NCBI RefSeq assembly: GCF_027947575.1
Contig: NZ_CP116256.1
Span: 930,001 to 994,000 of the forward strand
Source of the DNA: Streptomyces rubrogriseus
GTDB taxonomy: Bacteria; Actinomycetota; Actinomycetes; Streptomycetales; Streptomycetaceae
Reading direction: 5' to 3'
Length of the DNA: 64,000 nucleotides
The notes beneath the pieces are model-generated. The model did no database searches, was not told where the DNA came from, and saw nothing but the letters and a program-made list of their open reading frames with translations. The stretch's first letter is position 1; every line of letters starts with the position of its first letter. A program made the position numbers and the translations under genes. Below, in pieces: positions 18,422 through 27,916 of the stretch.

Positions 18422-19867
18422 TCAGTCGGGCGGGCCCTCCACCGGGGGCTCGCCCAGCTCCGCCAGCGCCCGCTTCGCCTCCGGCACCCGCAGCGGCGAG
18501 AAGTACGGGTTGATCGTCAGCGCCTCGCCGAGGTGCCGCCGGGCGGGCCCGTACCGCCCCAGCTCCTTCTCGATCACCCCCCGGTGGAAGACGTACAGCG
18601 CGCTGCGCACCCCGCCGCCCTTGTCGCCGTCGGTCGCGATCGTCGCGAACTCCAGCGCCTCCTCGTCCGCACCGGCGCGGTGCAGCGCCCAGCCCAGCGC
18701 GTCGGCGACCGCCGTCCCCGGCTGCCGCCCCCACTCCACCCGCAGCCGCTCCACCGCCGCCGCCGGATCGCCGTGGTCCGCGTCGAGCAGCCCCAGCACC
18801 AGCTGCTCGTCGGCCCCGGCCGCCTCCGCGCCCCGCGCCCGCTCCCGCAGCAGGTCGTACTCCACCCGCGCCGCCTGGCCGAGGCCCAGCGACTCGTACA
18901 GCTCGCCCAGCTCCAGCGCGTACTCCGGGCTGGGCCGCTTGGCCAGCGCCGCCTGGTACGCCGACAGCGCCTCCGTCGTCCGGCCCAGCGCCGCCAGGGC
19001 CCGGCCCTGCCCGGCCTGCGCGGCCCGTTGGTCGGGGTCGGTGCGCAGCGCCTCCTGGAAGAACCGCAGCGCCTCCTCCCGCTCCCCGCGCTCGAACGCC
19101 AGCCGCCCGGCCTGCTCCAGGTACGCCGCCCGCTCCGCCGGTGCCCCGGCGGCCGCCGCCGCGTCCGAGATCCGGGCCGCCGCGTCCTCCCGCCAGCCCC
19201 GGTCCCGGTAGACGGCCGCCGCCAGCGCGCCCACCGCCGCGGTACCCGGTCGCAGCTCCATCACCTTGTCCAGGGCCCGGCCCACGCCCTTGTCGTCGCC
19301 GAGCCCGGTGTACGCGCCGATCAGCACCGCGTGCGCCGTCCACCGCTTCGGCGCCGCCTGCACCGCGCTCTCGCCCCACTTCTTCGCCGCCGGGAAGTCC
19401 CGCCGCGCCACCGCCAGCGCCGCGAGCCCCTCCAGGGCCTGCGGGTTGCGCTTCGGCCCGGTCCGCAGCGAGGTGCGCAGCGCCTTCTCGGCCTTCGGCC
19501 AGTTCGCGCCGTCGGCCGTCCGGCGGCCCTGCTCCACGTACGCGGCGCCGAGCACCGCCCACGACGCCCCGTCCAGCGGATGCGCCCGCAGATGGGTCTC
19601 CCGGTCGCCGATCAGCGCCGCCAGGTCCGGCAGCGCGGCGGGCACGCCCGTGGTGACCGCCCCGCGCGCCAGCGCCGCGGGCCCCGGCGCGGGCGGAGGA
19701 GCGTCACCGGCCCCCCAGGGAAGCAGCACCAGCACCCCGCCGAGCACGGCGGCCCCGGCGACCGAGGCGATCAGCACCCGGCGCCCGCGGCGCGACCGCC
19801 GCCCGGGTGCCGGTGCCTCGCCCTGTTCCCGCCGGGTGAGCCTCTCCATGACCTCCATGGCGCTCAC
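18422..19867 (-). CDS. tetratricopeptide repeat membrane protein
   Basis: A protein of up to 481 residues; the GTG at 19867 or the ATG at 19858 could start it, both with weak sites. A basic cytoplasmic tail (RRSRRGRR) precedes a membrane helix at about residues 32-52. The rest, outside the membrane or as a cytoplasmic scaffold, contains at least eight degenerate TPR units with the A-x-x-x-Y/G-x-x-x-L pattern, such as ALRFFQEALRTDPDQRAAQA and ALSAYQAALAKRPSPEYAL. TPR arrays bind other proteins. It is convergent with hpd, 12 bases apart; no partner is evident. Confidence 0.8.
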   Translation of the reverse strand: MSAMEVMERLTRREQGEAPAPGRRSRRGRRVLIASVAGAAVLGGVLVLLPWGAGDAPPPAPGPAALARGAVTTGVPAALPDLAALIGDRETHLRAHPLDGASWAVLGAAYVEQGRRTADGANWPKAEKALRTSLRTGPKRNPQALEGLAALAVARRDFPAAKKWGESAVQAAPKRWTAHAVLIGAYTGLGDDKGVGRALDKVMELRPGTAAVGALAAAVYRDRGWREDAAARISDAAAAAGAPAERAAYLEQAGRLAFERGEREEALRFFQEALRTDPDQRAAQAGQGRALAALGRTTEALSAYQAALAKRPSPEYALELGELYESLGLGQAARVEYDLLRERARGAEAAGADEQLVLGLLDADHGDPAAAVERLRVEWGRQPGTAVADALGWALHRAGADEEALEFATIATDGDKGGGVRSALYVFHRGVIEKELGRYGPARRHLGEALTINPYFSPLRVPEAKRALAELGEPPVEGPPD

Positions 19868-19955
19868 TGTGCGCCCATACGACGATCACACCGGGCAGGT
19901 GACGGCTGCCGCCCGCGGGGTTCACACCGATGGCCGTGGATGCGAGCCTGTGATC

Positions 19956-21416
19956 ATGAGCCGTATCGAAGCGCCTCGCGACGAAGACGACGCAGCCGCG
20001 GCGGTCGACAGCACCCCCGGCGGCACCCCCGGCAGCCCCCTCGGCGACCGGAGCACCCTCGTCGACCGGCTGCTGGCCGGTCTGCCCGCCGGGTCCGTCC
20101 TCACCGATCCCGACGTCACGGCCTCCTACGCCAACGACATGGCGAGCTTCTGCCCGGCCGGCGCCCCCGCCGCGGTCGTCCTGCCGCGCACCGTGGAGGA
20201 CGTCCAGCACGTCATGCGCACCGCCACCGAACTGCGCGTCCCGGTGGTCCCGCAGGGCGCCCGCACCGGCCTGTCCGGCGCGGCCAACGCCACCGACGGC
20301 TGCGTGGTCCTCTCCCTGACGAAGATGGACCGCATCCTGGAGATCAACCCGGTTGACCGGGTCGCCGTCGTCGAACCGGGCGTCGTCAACGCCACGCTCT
20401 CCCGCGCGGTGAACGAACACGGCCTCTACTACCCGCCGGACCCCTCCAGCTGGGAGATGTGCACCATCGGCGGCAACATCGGCACCGCCTCCGGCGGCCT
20501 GTGCTGCGTCAAGTACGGGGTGACCGCCGAGTACGTCCTCGGCCTCGACGTCGTCCTCGCCGACGGCCGTCTGATGTCCACCGGCCGCCGCACCGCCAAG
20601 GGCGTCGCCGGGTACGACCTCACCCGGCTCTTCGTGGGCTCCGAGGGCTCACTCGGCATCGTGGTGAAGGCGGTCCTCGGGCTGCGCCCCAAGCCGCCCG
20701 AGCAGCTGGTGCTGGCCGCCGAGTTCGGCTCCGCGTCCGCCGCCTGCGACGCGATCTGCCGGATCATGGAAGGGGGCCACGTCCCCTCCCTCCTCGAACT
20801 GATGGACCGTACGACCGTCAAGGCGGTCAACGACCTCGCCCACATGGGCCTGCCGGAGAGCACCGAGGCGCTCCTGCTCGCCGCCTTCGACACCACCGAC
20901 CCGGCCGCCGACCTCGCCGCCGTGGGCGCCCTGTGCGAGGCCGCGGGCGCCACCCAGGTGGTCCCGGCCGAGGACGCCGCCGAGTCCGAACTCCTCCTCC
21001 AGGCCAGGCGCCTGGCCCTCACCGCCCTCGAAGCCGTCAAGGGCACCACGATGATCGACGACGTGTGCGTGCCCCGCTCCCGGCTCGGCGACATGCTGGA
21101 GGGCATCGACCGGGTCGCCGCGAAGTACGGGCTCACCATCGGGGTCTGCGCCCACGCGGGCGACGGCAACACCCACCCCACCGTCTGCTTCGACGCCCAG
21201 GACCCCGACGAGTCCCGGCGGGCCCGCGAGTCCTTCGACGAGATCATGGCGCTCGGCCTGGAACTCGGCGGCACCATCACCGGCGAGCACGGTGTGGGCG
21301 TCCTGAAGAAGGAGTGGCTGGCGCGGGAGATCGGCCCGGTGGGCCTGGAGATGCAGCGGGCCGTCAAGGAGGTCTTCGACCCGCTGGGCATCCTCAACCC
21401 GGGCAAGCTCTTCTGA
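19956..21416 (+). CDS. FAD-binding oxidase (glycolate oxidase GlcD / D-lactate dehydrogenase type)
   Basis: A protein of 486 residues in the FAD_binding_4 plus FAD-oxidase C family. The FAD-binding stretch is VVPQGARTGLSGAANATDGC near residue 90, followed by IGGNIGTASGGLCCVKYGVT near 168 and RLFVGSEGSLGIV near 225. The C-terminal domain has VCAHAGDGNTHPTV near 395 and TGEHGVGVLKKEWL near 438, the usual substrate and flavin contacts. It oxidises a 2-hydroxyacid in the cytoplasm or at the membrane. No iron-sulfur partner (GlcF) lies next to it, so electrons may go to an unlinked acceptor. Confidence 0.9.
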   Translation: MSRIEAPRDEDDAAAAVDSTPGGTPGSPLGDRSTLVDRLLAGLPAGSVLTDPDVTASYANDMASFCPAGAPAAVVLPRTVEDVQHVMRTATELRVPVVPQGARTGLSGAANATDGCVVLSLTKMDRILEINPVDRVAVVEPGVVNATLSRAVNEHGLYYPPDPSSWEMCTIGGNIGTASGGLCCVKYGVTAEYVLGLDVVLADGRLMSTGRRTAKGVAGYDLTRLFVGSEGSLGIVVKAVLGLRPKPPEQLVLAAEFGSASAACDAICRIMEGGHVPSLLELMDRTTVKAVNDLAHMGLPESTEALLLAAFDTTDPAADLAAVGALCEAAGATQVVPAEDAAESELLLQARRLALTALEAVKGTTMIDDVCVPRSRLGDMLEGIDRVAAKYGLTIGVCAHAGDGNTHPTVCFDAQDPDESRRARESFDEIMALGLELGGTITGEHGVGVLKKEWLAREIGPVGLEMQRAVKEVFDPLGILNPGKLF

Positions 21417-21429
21417 CCGCTGCCGCTCC

Positions 21430-21858
21430 TCACCTGGCGAGCAGCTCGGCCAGCCCGTCGTCGATCCCGAGCTGCGCGCCCTCGGTGCCCGGCGGCACCG
21501 CCCGCAGGGTCCGCTCCAGCCAGGCCGACACCTGGGGCGTGGGCGCCTCCAGGAGGGCGTCGCCGTCCGGGCTGCTCAGCGCGACCAGCACGACGCTGCG
21601 GCCCTCCGTCTTCGACGGCCACACCCGCACGTCCCCGTGCCCGGACGGCCGGAAGACGCCCTCCACCAGGAGGTCGCGGGCGAACGTCCAGTGCACCGGG
21701 TGGCCGGAGTCGATGTGGAAGGTGATGTGCACGGCGTAGGGATCGTCCGTGTGGTAGCCGAGCCTGGCCGGCACCGGGATGCCGCTGTCGGGCGACAGGA
21801 TGAGCCTCAGCTCCAGTTCGCGCTCCACGACGGTGGGGCCGGTGGGGTTGGTGTGCAT
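21430..21858 (-). CDS. ssgG: SsgA-like protein (SALP), probably SsgG
   Basis: A protein of 142 residues with the SsgA family core: RLGYHTDDPYAVHITFH near 32, PVHWTFARDLLVEGV near 53, and DVRVWPSKTEGRSVVLVALS near 76. SALPs exist only in sporulating actinomycetes and control septum placement and cell-wall steps during sporulation. The location beside the glycolate-oxidase-type gene and the RDD genes matches where ssgG lies in Streptomyces coelicolor, as I recall it. The family assignment is firm; the ssgG label rests on remembered context. Confidence 0.85.
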   Translation of the reverse strand: MHTNPTGPTVVERELELRLILSPDSGIPVPARLGYHTDDPYAVHITFHIDSGHPVHWTFARDLLVEGVFRPSGHGDVRVWPSKTEGRSVVLVALSSPDGDALLEAPTPQVSAWLERTLRAVPPGTEGAQLGIDDGLAELLAR

Positions 21859-22049
21859 GGCGGGTTCCTCTCCCGAGTCTCGTACGTCCTTGCGTGGAGA
21901 GAGCGGCCCGGGCCCGGAGCATTACGCGGGTTCGGGGAACTTTTTTCCGCACCCCGGACCGGGGCTCGGCCCGGATGTGAAGGTCCCGGCACGAGGTTGC
22001 CCGGAAAGGGGCGGGTACGGCGGGACCGGCGGTGCGGATTGCGCCCGTC

Positions 22050-22075
22050 TGATAGATGTTGAGGCCCCCCTATCA
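22050..22075. promoter_or_regulatory. inverted repeat upstream of the DUF2510-RDD gene
   Basis: TGATAG (22050-22055) and CTATCA (22070-22075) are perfect 6-bp arms around 14 bases, 28 bases before the ATG at 22104. It could be an operator or a promoter element; no regulator is known for it. The rest of 21859-22103 holds no gene. Confidence 0.35.
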
Positions 22076-22103
22076 ACCCCCGAGCAGATACGGGACGACG
22101 GAC

Positions 22104-23742
22104 ATGAGCGCCCCAACCCCGGCCCCCGGCGACGACAGGCCCCGCGAGGGGTATTACCCGGACCCCTCCATTCCCGGATACGTCCGGTACTGGAACGGCG
22201 CCTCCTGGGTGGCGGGCACCAGCCGCCCCGCCCCCAAGGACGGGGAGCCGCTCGCGCCCCCGCCCGGCGCGCGGCCCTCCGTCGAGGAGACCGGCCCGCA
22301 CTTCTTCGACGAGGACCCGGTCGAGGACCCGCCGCCCGCCGCCGCGTCCCAGCACGGCAGCCGTCCGGAGTCCGCCGCGGCCTGGACCGCCGACCGCTCC
22401 GCCCCGTCCGGTCCCGCCGACGCCCCGGAGCGGCGCGGCGCCTGGCCGGGCCCGGCACAGGGCGCGGACCCGCGGGTTCCGCACGCCCGGCAGGCGGCAC
22501 CGCCCGCCGACGGTGCCGCGGGCGACCCGCGCGCGGGGCCGCGGGCTCCGGCGCGGCGGGCACGGCGGCGGGCTCAGGGGTTCGGCGGGCGGTGACCGAC
22601 CCGCGCAGGGCGCCGCGGCCGCCTCCGGCACGGCGCGTCCGGACGCCCCGGCGGGCGCCGCGCCGGGCGGGGCGGAGGCCGAGGCCGGCAACACCTTCGT
22701 CTTCCGCCGGCCCACGGCGGGACGGCAGGACGCCCCGGCGCCCGCCGCCGCGCAGGACGAGGGCACCATGACCTTCCGCGCGGTCACCCCGCGCACGGGC
22801 CCGCGCCCCGGCGGCCCCGCTGCTTCCGGTCCCGCTTCGTCCGCTCCCGGTCCGCTTCCCGGCGCGGGTTCCGGTCCTGTGCCCGGCGCCGTCCCCGGCG
22901 CGGGTTCTGGTCCTGTGCCCGGCGCCGTCCCCGGCGCGGGTTCTGGTCCTGTGCCCGGCGCCGTCCCCGGTGCCGACTCCGGTTCCGGACCCGGCTTCGG
23001 TGCCGGCAAGGCCGCCGCCGCCCGGGCCGCCGCCGCGCAGGCGCCCCCGACGCCCGCCGCCCCCGCGGTGCCCCACCAGGCGCCCCCGCCGCAGCCCGCC
23101 GCCTCCGCGCCGGTCGCGGCGGGCGGCCCCGGCGGCGGCCAGACCTCCTGGGCGCAGCAGGTGCACCGGCTGGCCGGGGCGGGCGGGGACGAACAGCCCG
23201 TCGCACCGTGGAAGCCGCCGGTCGAGGACGTGTTCCAGGCCGCCGCCCGCCGCCAGGCCGCGGCCCGGCCCGCCGGGCTCGGCAAGCGGCTGGCCGCCCG
23301 GCTGATCGACACGGTGGTCCTCGGGGGCGTCACCGCCGTCGCCGCCGTACCCCTCGGCGTCAAGGCGGTCGACCACGTCAACGAGAAGATCGACGAGGCG
23401 AAGCTCTCCGGCGAGACCGTCACCGTCTGGCTGCTGGACGGCACCACGTCCACGTACCTGGGCATCGTGCTCGCGGTCCTGCTGCTCTTCGGCGTCGTCT
23501 ACGAGGCGCTGCCGACCGCCAAGTGGGGCCGCACCCTGGGCAAGAAGCTGCTCGGGCTCGAGGTCCGGGACATCGAGGCCCACGAGCCGCCGGCCTTCGG
23601 CGCGGCCCTGCGCCGCTGGCTGGTCTACAGCGTCCCCGGCCTCCTCGCCGTCGGCGTGGTCGGCGTCGTGTGGTGCCTGTTCGACCGCCCCTGGCACCAG
23701 TGCTGGCACGACAAGGCCGCCAACACGTTTGTCGCGGGCTAG
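22104..23742 (+). pseudogene. DUF2510-RDD family membrane protein, frameshifted in the linker
   Basis: From the ATG at 22104 the frame encodes a DUF2510 domain (GYYPDPSIPGYVRYWNGASW) and a Pro/Ala-rich linker, then stops at 22593-22595. The C-terminal half is in the next frame, open to the TAG at 23740. It carries a linker with three 12-residue repeats, then the RDD domain with RLAARLIDTVVLGGVTAV, WGRTLGKKLLGLEVRD and DRPWHQCWHDKAANTFV, and three membrane segments. Together they would give one protein of about 545 residues. The switch lies between about 22530 and 22600 in extremely GC-rich DNA, so a sequencing error is possible. The function of RDD proteins is unclear, perhaps transport. Confidence 0.7.
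22861..22968 (+). repeat. three tandem 36-bp repeats inside the RDD gene linker
   Basis: Three 36-base units starting with GGCGCGGGTTC encode GAGSGPVPGAVP three times; units two and three are the same and unit one differs at one base. Because the unit is a multiple of three, copy-number change would alter linker length without shifting the frame. Confidence 0.95.
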
Positions 23743-23801
23743 CTCGTGGGGTCGGGGTGAGCTGAGGTCTCGTCTTCGGCCGCGGGTGCGTTGTGGTTGC
23801 T

Positions 23802-23870
23802 CGCGCAGTCCCCGCGCCCCTTGAGGGACGTGCGCTGAACGCCCCTGAAAGGGGCGCGGGGAACCGCGCG
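23802..23870. terminator. long inverted repeat, Streptomyces-type terminator
   Basis: The left arm 23802-23822 (ending CCCCGCGCCCCTT) pairs with the right arm 23849-23870 (starting AAGGGGCGCGGGG) with one or two imperfections. This GC-rich motif is widespread at gene ends in Streptomyces. It lies 60 bases after the RDD gene stop. The remaining bases between 23743 and 23999 hold no gene. Confidence 0.75.
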
Positions 23871-23999
23871 ACCAGCCCCGACGCGCCCGCAGCCGCCGAC
23901 GACCCATCAGCCGCCCCCCGATGGCGTCGGACCGTACTCCGTCCCCTGGACGGACCCCCGCCGGATGCGCCGCGATAGACCCCGAGGTCCACTCGGGAC

Positions 24000-24680
24000 A
24001 TGAGCAGCGAACCGCCCCCCGGCTCCGGCGGGCAGCAGCCGCCGGACGACGACCCGCTGAGGAAGAACCCCTACGACAACCCGCCCCCGCCCCCCGGCGG
24101 AGGCGGCCCTTACGGCGGCCCCCCGCCCCCCGGCGGCGGAGGTCCCTACGGTGGGCCTCCGCCCGGCGGAGGGGGACCCTACGGCGGTGACCCGTACGGC
24201 GGTGGCGGCTACCCCGGTGATCCGTTGGCCGGGATGCCCCCGCTCGCCGACAGCGGACGCCGCACCCTCGCGCGGATCATCGACATGATCCTCGTGGGCA
24301 TCGTGGTCTGGTTGCTCAGCTGGGCCTTCAACGTGCAGGAGTACACGGTGGACGGCGACGACGTCTCCGTCGGCAAGTCCTTCGGGCAGTCCGTGATCGC
24401 CGCCGTGCTCTACATCGCGTACGACACCTACATGACCACGCGGACGGGCCAGACCCTCGGCAAGAAGTGGCTCGGGATGCGGGTGGCCAACCTGGACAAC
24501 GGCGCGACGCCCTCGGTGCAGACGTCGCTGATCCGCGCCCTGGTGCTGTGGATCCCGTTCGCGTTCTGCTGCGCCTGCGTGTGGACGATCATCGCGGGTG
24601 GCTGGAGCTTCTTCGACAAGCCCTACAAGCAGGGCCTGCACGACAAGGCGGCCAAGACGGTCGTGGTCAGCACGCGTTGA
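24000..24680 (+). CDS. RDD family membrane protein with GPYGG-rich N-terminal tail
   Basis: A protein of 226 residues. Residues 20-80 are a flexible tail with PYGG repeated about six times among Pro and Gly runs. The RDD domain follows: SGRRTLARIIDMILVGIVVW near 85, TRTGQTLGKKWLGMRVAN near 140, and SFFDKPYKQGLHDKAAKTVV at the end, with three membrane helices. It is a paralogue of the frameshifted gene just upstream and lacks the DUF2510 domain. Its job in the membrane is not known. Confidence 0.88.
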   Translation: MSSEPPPGSGGQQPPDDDPLRKNPYDNPPPPPGGGGPYGGPPPPGGGGPYGGPPPGGGGPYGGDPYGGGGYPGDPLAGMPPLADSGRRTLARIIDMILVGIVVWLLSWAFNVQEYTVDGDDVSVGKSFGQSVIAAVLYIAYDTYMTTRTGQTLGKKWLGMRVANLDNGATPSVQTSLIRALVLWIPFAFCCACVWTIIAGGWSFFDKPYKQGLHDKAAKTVVVSTR

Positions 24681-24693
24681 CGGACCCGGACGC

Positions 24694-24993
24694 TCAGGCG
24701 GCCCGCCCGCGCGTCGCCTCGCCCGCACCCGCGGAGACCCGGGCCGCCGCGGGCACCCGCGCCGGTTCCCGGTCCGCGCCGAGGCGGTGGGGCGGCACGG
24801 CGGTCACCGCGCGCGTCCTGGGCTGGGGGACCGTCATGGCGACCAGCAGCCCGAGGGCGAGGGCCGCGACGGCGATGAGGGCGACTCCGGGACCCGAACT
24901 CGTCCGCGACAGCAGCAGCATGGCGAGTGTCGAGAAGATCACGGTGCACGTACCGTAGGCGAACTGTGCGGCAGTCGGACGGGGCATGGCCAT
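24694..24993 (-). CDS. small membrane protein, hypothetical
   Basis: A protein of 99 residues with two membrane helices (about 10-28 and 36-54) and a basic, Ala-rich C-terminal tail. The ATG at 24993 is supported by GAGGA five bases upstream; a second ATG two codons later is possible. It is convergent with the RDD gene, 13 bases apart. No family was recognised. Confidence 0.7.
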   Translation of the reverse strand: MAMPRPTAAQFAYGTCTVIFSTLAMLLLSRTSSGPGVALIAVAALALGLLVAMTVPQPRTRAVTAVPPHRLGADREPARVPAAARVSAGAGEATRGRAA

Positions 24994-25424
24994 CGTGTCC
25001 TCGGAAGGAAATCATGGGGGTGAGACAGGTTGTCGGCCTGGCTTTCCGCCGGTCTCCGGGCGTTCCGCCAAGCGACTCTAACCCGCTGTGTGCCCGAGCG
25101 GAACCGGTACTAAGCCCGACCTAACCGGCACGGCCGATGCACGGGGGGCGCACGGATTCATGACGTCCGGGAAGTGGACGGTCCCGCGCGCCCGTCGGGG
25201 CCGCCCGGAGCCCGCCGTACCCGGCGAAGGTCACGATCCGGTGTCCGCAAAGCGAACGGCGGCTCCGCATAGTGCACTTGTTCTGCTCAAGTCAAGGTCT
25301 GTCTTTTCCGGGGAACCTCTAGTCAAATGTCGTCACTTGACTACACGCGTTGAGCACGTGTGCGCGGACTATGCACTGTCCTTGGTCCCCCATCCGCGCG
25401 CGTGGACGCGGGGGAGGAACTCAA
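24994..25424. promoter_or_regulatory. 431-bp divergent intergenic region with AGTCAA repeats before the M6 protease
   Basis: No gene is seen. AGTCAA occurs at 25290-25295 and 25321-25326 and its complement TTGACT at 25337-25342; the last two form a perfect 6-bp inverted repeat. The TTGACT could instead be a -35 box, but no good -10 hexamer lies 16-18 bases later. The cluster 80-135 bases before the protease start looks like a regulator-binding region. Confidence 0.45.
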
Positions 25425-27770
25425 GTGACCAGAAGATCCTGGACGTTCAGAACGGCGGCGACCACCGTCGCATTCGCCGCGGCGGCCGCCACGTTCTCGG
25501 CGGCCGGTGTGGCGCAGGCGGACTCGCCGTCCCGGCCGGAGGCCGTGGACCGCCACGACCCCAGCCCGGACAAGACCACGCGCTCCCACGACCTCAAGGG
25601 CCCCCTGAGCGACACTCAGGCCGCCCAGCGTGAGGAAGCGCTCAAGCAGGTCATATCCGGCAACGCGTCGGTGAAGAAGAAGGACGGCTCCAACGTCGTC
25701 CAGCTGAAGAGCAAGAAGGGCGACGCCAAGTACGTCGAGCTGGGCCGGGAGAAGACCGACAAGATCTTCACCATCCTGGTCGAGTTCGGCGACAAGGTCG
25801 ACAGCCGCTACGGCGGCGACGCCGGCCCGCTGCACAACGAGATAGCCAAGCCGAACCGCAAGACGGACAACTCCACGGCCTGGCAGGAGGACTACGACCA
25901 GGAGCACTTCCAGGACCTGTACTTCGGTTCCGGCAAGGGCGTCAACTCGGTCAAGACCTACTACGAGAAGCAGTCCTCCGGCCGCTACTCGGTCGACGGC
26001 GAGGTCTCCGACTGGGTCAAGGTCCCCTACAACGAGGCCCGCTACGGCTCCAACAAGTGCGACCCCGACAACTGCGCCTGGTACGCGGTGCAGGACGGCG
26101 TCACCGCCTGGGTCGCGGACCAGAAGGCGGCCGGCCGCACCGACGCCCAGATCAAGTCCCAGCTGGCCCAGTACGACCAGTGGGACCGCTACGACTTCGA
26201 CGGCGACGGCGACTTCAACGAGCCCGACGGCTACATCGACCACTTCCAGATCGTGCACGCCGGCGAGGACGAGTCCGCGGGCGGCGGCGCGCAGGGCGAG
26301 GACGCCATCTGGGCCCACCGCTGGTACGCCTTCGGCACCGACGCCGGCGCCACCGGCCCCGCCGACAACAAGCTCGGCGGCACCCAGATCGGCGACACCG
26401 GCATCTGGGTCGGCGACTACACGATCCAGCCGGAGAACGGCGGACTCGGCGTCTACGCGCACGAGTACGGCCACGACCTCGGCCTGCCGGACCACTACGA
26501 CACGGCCGGCGGCGACAACTCCACCGGCTTCTGGACGCTGATGTCGTCCGGCTCGTGGCTGGGCACCGGCCGCAACGAGATCGGCGACCTGCCCGGCGAC
26601 ATGAACGCCTGGGACAAGCTCCAGCTGGGCTGGCTGAACTACGACACCGCCAAGGCGGGCGTCAACTCCTGGCACAAGCTGGGCCTGGCCGAGTACAACA
26701 CCAAGCACAAGCAGGGCCTGGTCGTCGAGCTGCCGAAGGAGGAGGTCACCACCGAGATCGTGACCCCCGCCGAGGGCGAGACCCAGTGGTGGAGCGGCAG
26801 CGGCAACGACCTCAAGAACACCCTGAGCCGCAGCGTCGACCTCACCGGCAAGTCGGCCGCCTCCCTCACCCTGGACGGCTGGTACGACATCGAGGCCGAC
26901 TACGACTTCCTCTACACCGAGGTGTCCACCGACGGCGGCGCCAACTGGACCGCGATCGACGGCACCTTCGACGGGCTGCCGATCCAGCGCGACGGCAGTG
27001 ACAAGCCCGCCCTGAGCGCCACCGTGGACGCCTACGGCAAGCTGGTCTACCCGCTGGACGCCTACGCCGGCAAGAAGATCGACCTGCGCTTCCGCTACCA
27101 GACCGACGGCGGCCTGGCCATGAAGGGCTTCACCGCCGACGAGATCGCGGTGACGGCCGACGGCGAGACGCTCTTCTCCGACAACGCGGAGACCGCGGAC
27201 GACGCCTGGACTGCGGTCGGCTTCACCCGCAAGGGCGCCTCCTTCACCAAGGAGTACGCGCAGTACTACATCGCCGAGAACCGGCAGTACGTGTCGTACG
27301 ACAAGACGCTGAAGACCGGCCCGTACAACTTCGGCTTCTCGGAGCGCCCGAACTGGGTCGAGCACTACGCGTACCAGAACGGCCTGCTGATCTGGAAGTG
27401 GGACACCTCCCAGGCGGACAACAACACCAGCCAGCACCCGGGCAAGGGCCTGGTCCTGCCGATCGACTCGCACCCGACCGCGCTGAAGTGGAAGGACGGC
27501 ACGGTCATGCGCAACCGCATGCAGGCGTACGACTCGCCGTTCAGCCTCTACCGCACGGACGGCATGACGCTGCACAAGGCGGACGTCGCGAAGTACATTC
27601 CGGGCTCCAAGGGCGTCTCGGTCTTCAACGACCGCAAGAACGACTACTACGACCCGGCGAACCCGACCGGCGGTGTCAAGATCACTGACACCAACACGAA
27701 GATCAAGATCCTGAAGGAGGCCAAGAACGGCTCGACGATCGAGCTCGAGGTTGGCCCCGCGGGCAGGTAA
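25425..27770 (+). CDS. secreted M6 family metalloprotease (immune inhibitor A type)
   Basis: A protein of 781 residues starting at the GTG at 25425 behind GGGGAGGAAC. A signal peptide occupies about residues 1-32, ending GVAQA-DS. A propeptide follows, then the catalytic zinc motif HEYGHDLGLPDH at 346-357, with Met-turn candidate LMSSGSW near 368. This fits the M6 peptidases (InhA family), which cut extracellular proteins. The C-terminal 350 residues contain a jelly-roll-like segment (FLYTEVSTDGGANWTAIDGT) that may bind substrate. A GC hairpin follows the stop. Use in nutrient release or development is inferred. Confidence 0.95.
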   Translation: MTRRSWTFRTAATTVAFAAAAATFSAAGVAQADSPSRPEAVDRHDPSPDKTTRSHDLKGPLSDTQAAQREEALKQVISGNASVKKKDGSNVVQLKSKKGDAKYVELGREKTDKIFTILVEFGDKVDSRYGGDAGPLHNEIAKPNRKTDNSTAWQEDYDQEHFQDLYFGSGKGVNSVKTYYEKQSSGRYSVDGEVSDWVKVPYNEARYGSNKCDPDNCAWYAVQDGVTAWVADQKAAGRTDAQIKSQLAQYDQWDRYDFDGDGDFNEPDGYIDHFQIVHAGEDESAGGGAQGEDAIWAHRWYAFGTDAGATGPADNKLGGTQIGDTGIWVGDYTIQPENGGLGVYAHEYGHDLGLPDHYDTAGGDNSTGFWTLMSSGSWLGTGRNEIGDLPGDMNAWDKLQLGWLNYDTAKAGVNSWHKLGLAEYNTKHKQGLVVELPKEEVTTEIVTPAEGETQWWSGSGNDLKNTLSRSVDLTGKSAASLTLDGWYDIEADYDFLYTEVSTDGGANWTAIDGTFDGLPIQRDGSDKPALSATVDAYGKLVYPLDAYAGKKIDLRFRYQTDGGLAMKGFTADEIAVTADGETLFSDNAETADDAWTAVGFTRKGASFTKEYAQYYIAENRQYVSYDKTLKTGPYNFGFSERPNWVEHYAYQNGLLIWKWDTSQADNNTSQHPGKGLVLPIDSHPTALKWKDGTVMRNRMQAYDSPFSLYRTDGMTLHKADVAKYIPGSKGVSVFNDRKNDYYDPANPTGGVKITDTNTKIKILKEAKNGSTIELEVGPAGR

Positions 27771-27795
27771 ATAGCATCTGCCCAGGTCAGAGCAT

Positions 27796-27831
27796 GATCG
27801 GCGGTGACCCCCTGGCGGGTCGCCGCCGATC
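27796..27831 (+). terminator. terminator of the M6 protease gene
   Basis: GATCGGCGGTGACCC pairs with GGGTCGCCGCCGATC around the loop CCTGGC, with one imperfect position, 25 bases after the stop codon. There is no T-run, as usual in Streptomyces. Confidence 0.75.
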
Positions 27832-27916
27832 CGTGTTTAGGTGCGTCCTGTGGTTCTCTTATTGACACCGGGTCCGGCATCCGGACCGGCACAGGCTGAC
27901 TCGGGGGTATGACCGC

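Noticed and set aside
22104..23742. Programmed ribosomal frameshift in the RDD gene
   Set aside because: No slippery heptamer was found at the frame change, and the linker is of low complexity; mutation or sequencing error is simpler.
25341..27575. 744-codon minus-strand frame opposite the M6 protease
   Set aside because: It is Val/Leu/Gly-rich with no motif, while the plus strand encodes a signal peptide and the zinc motif.
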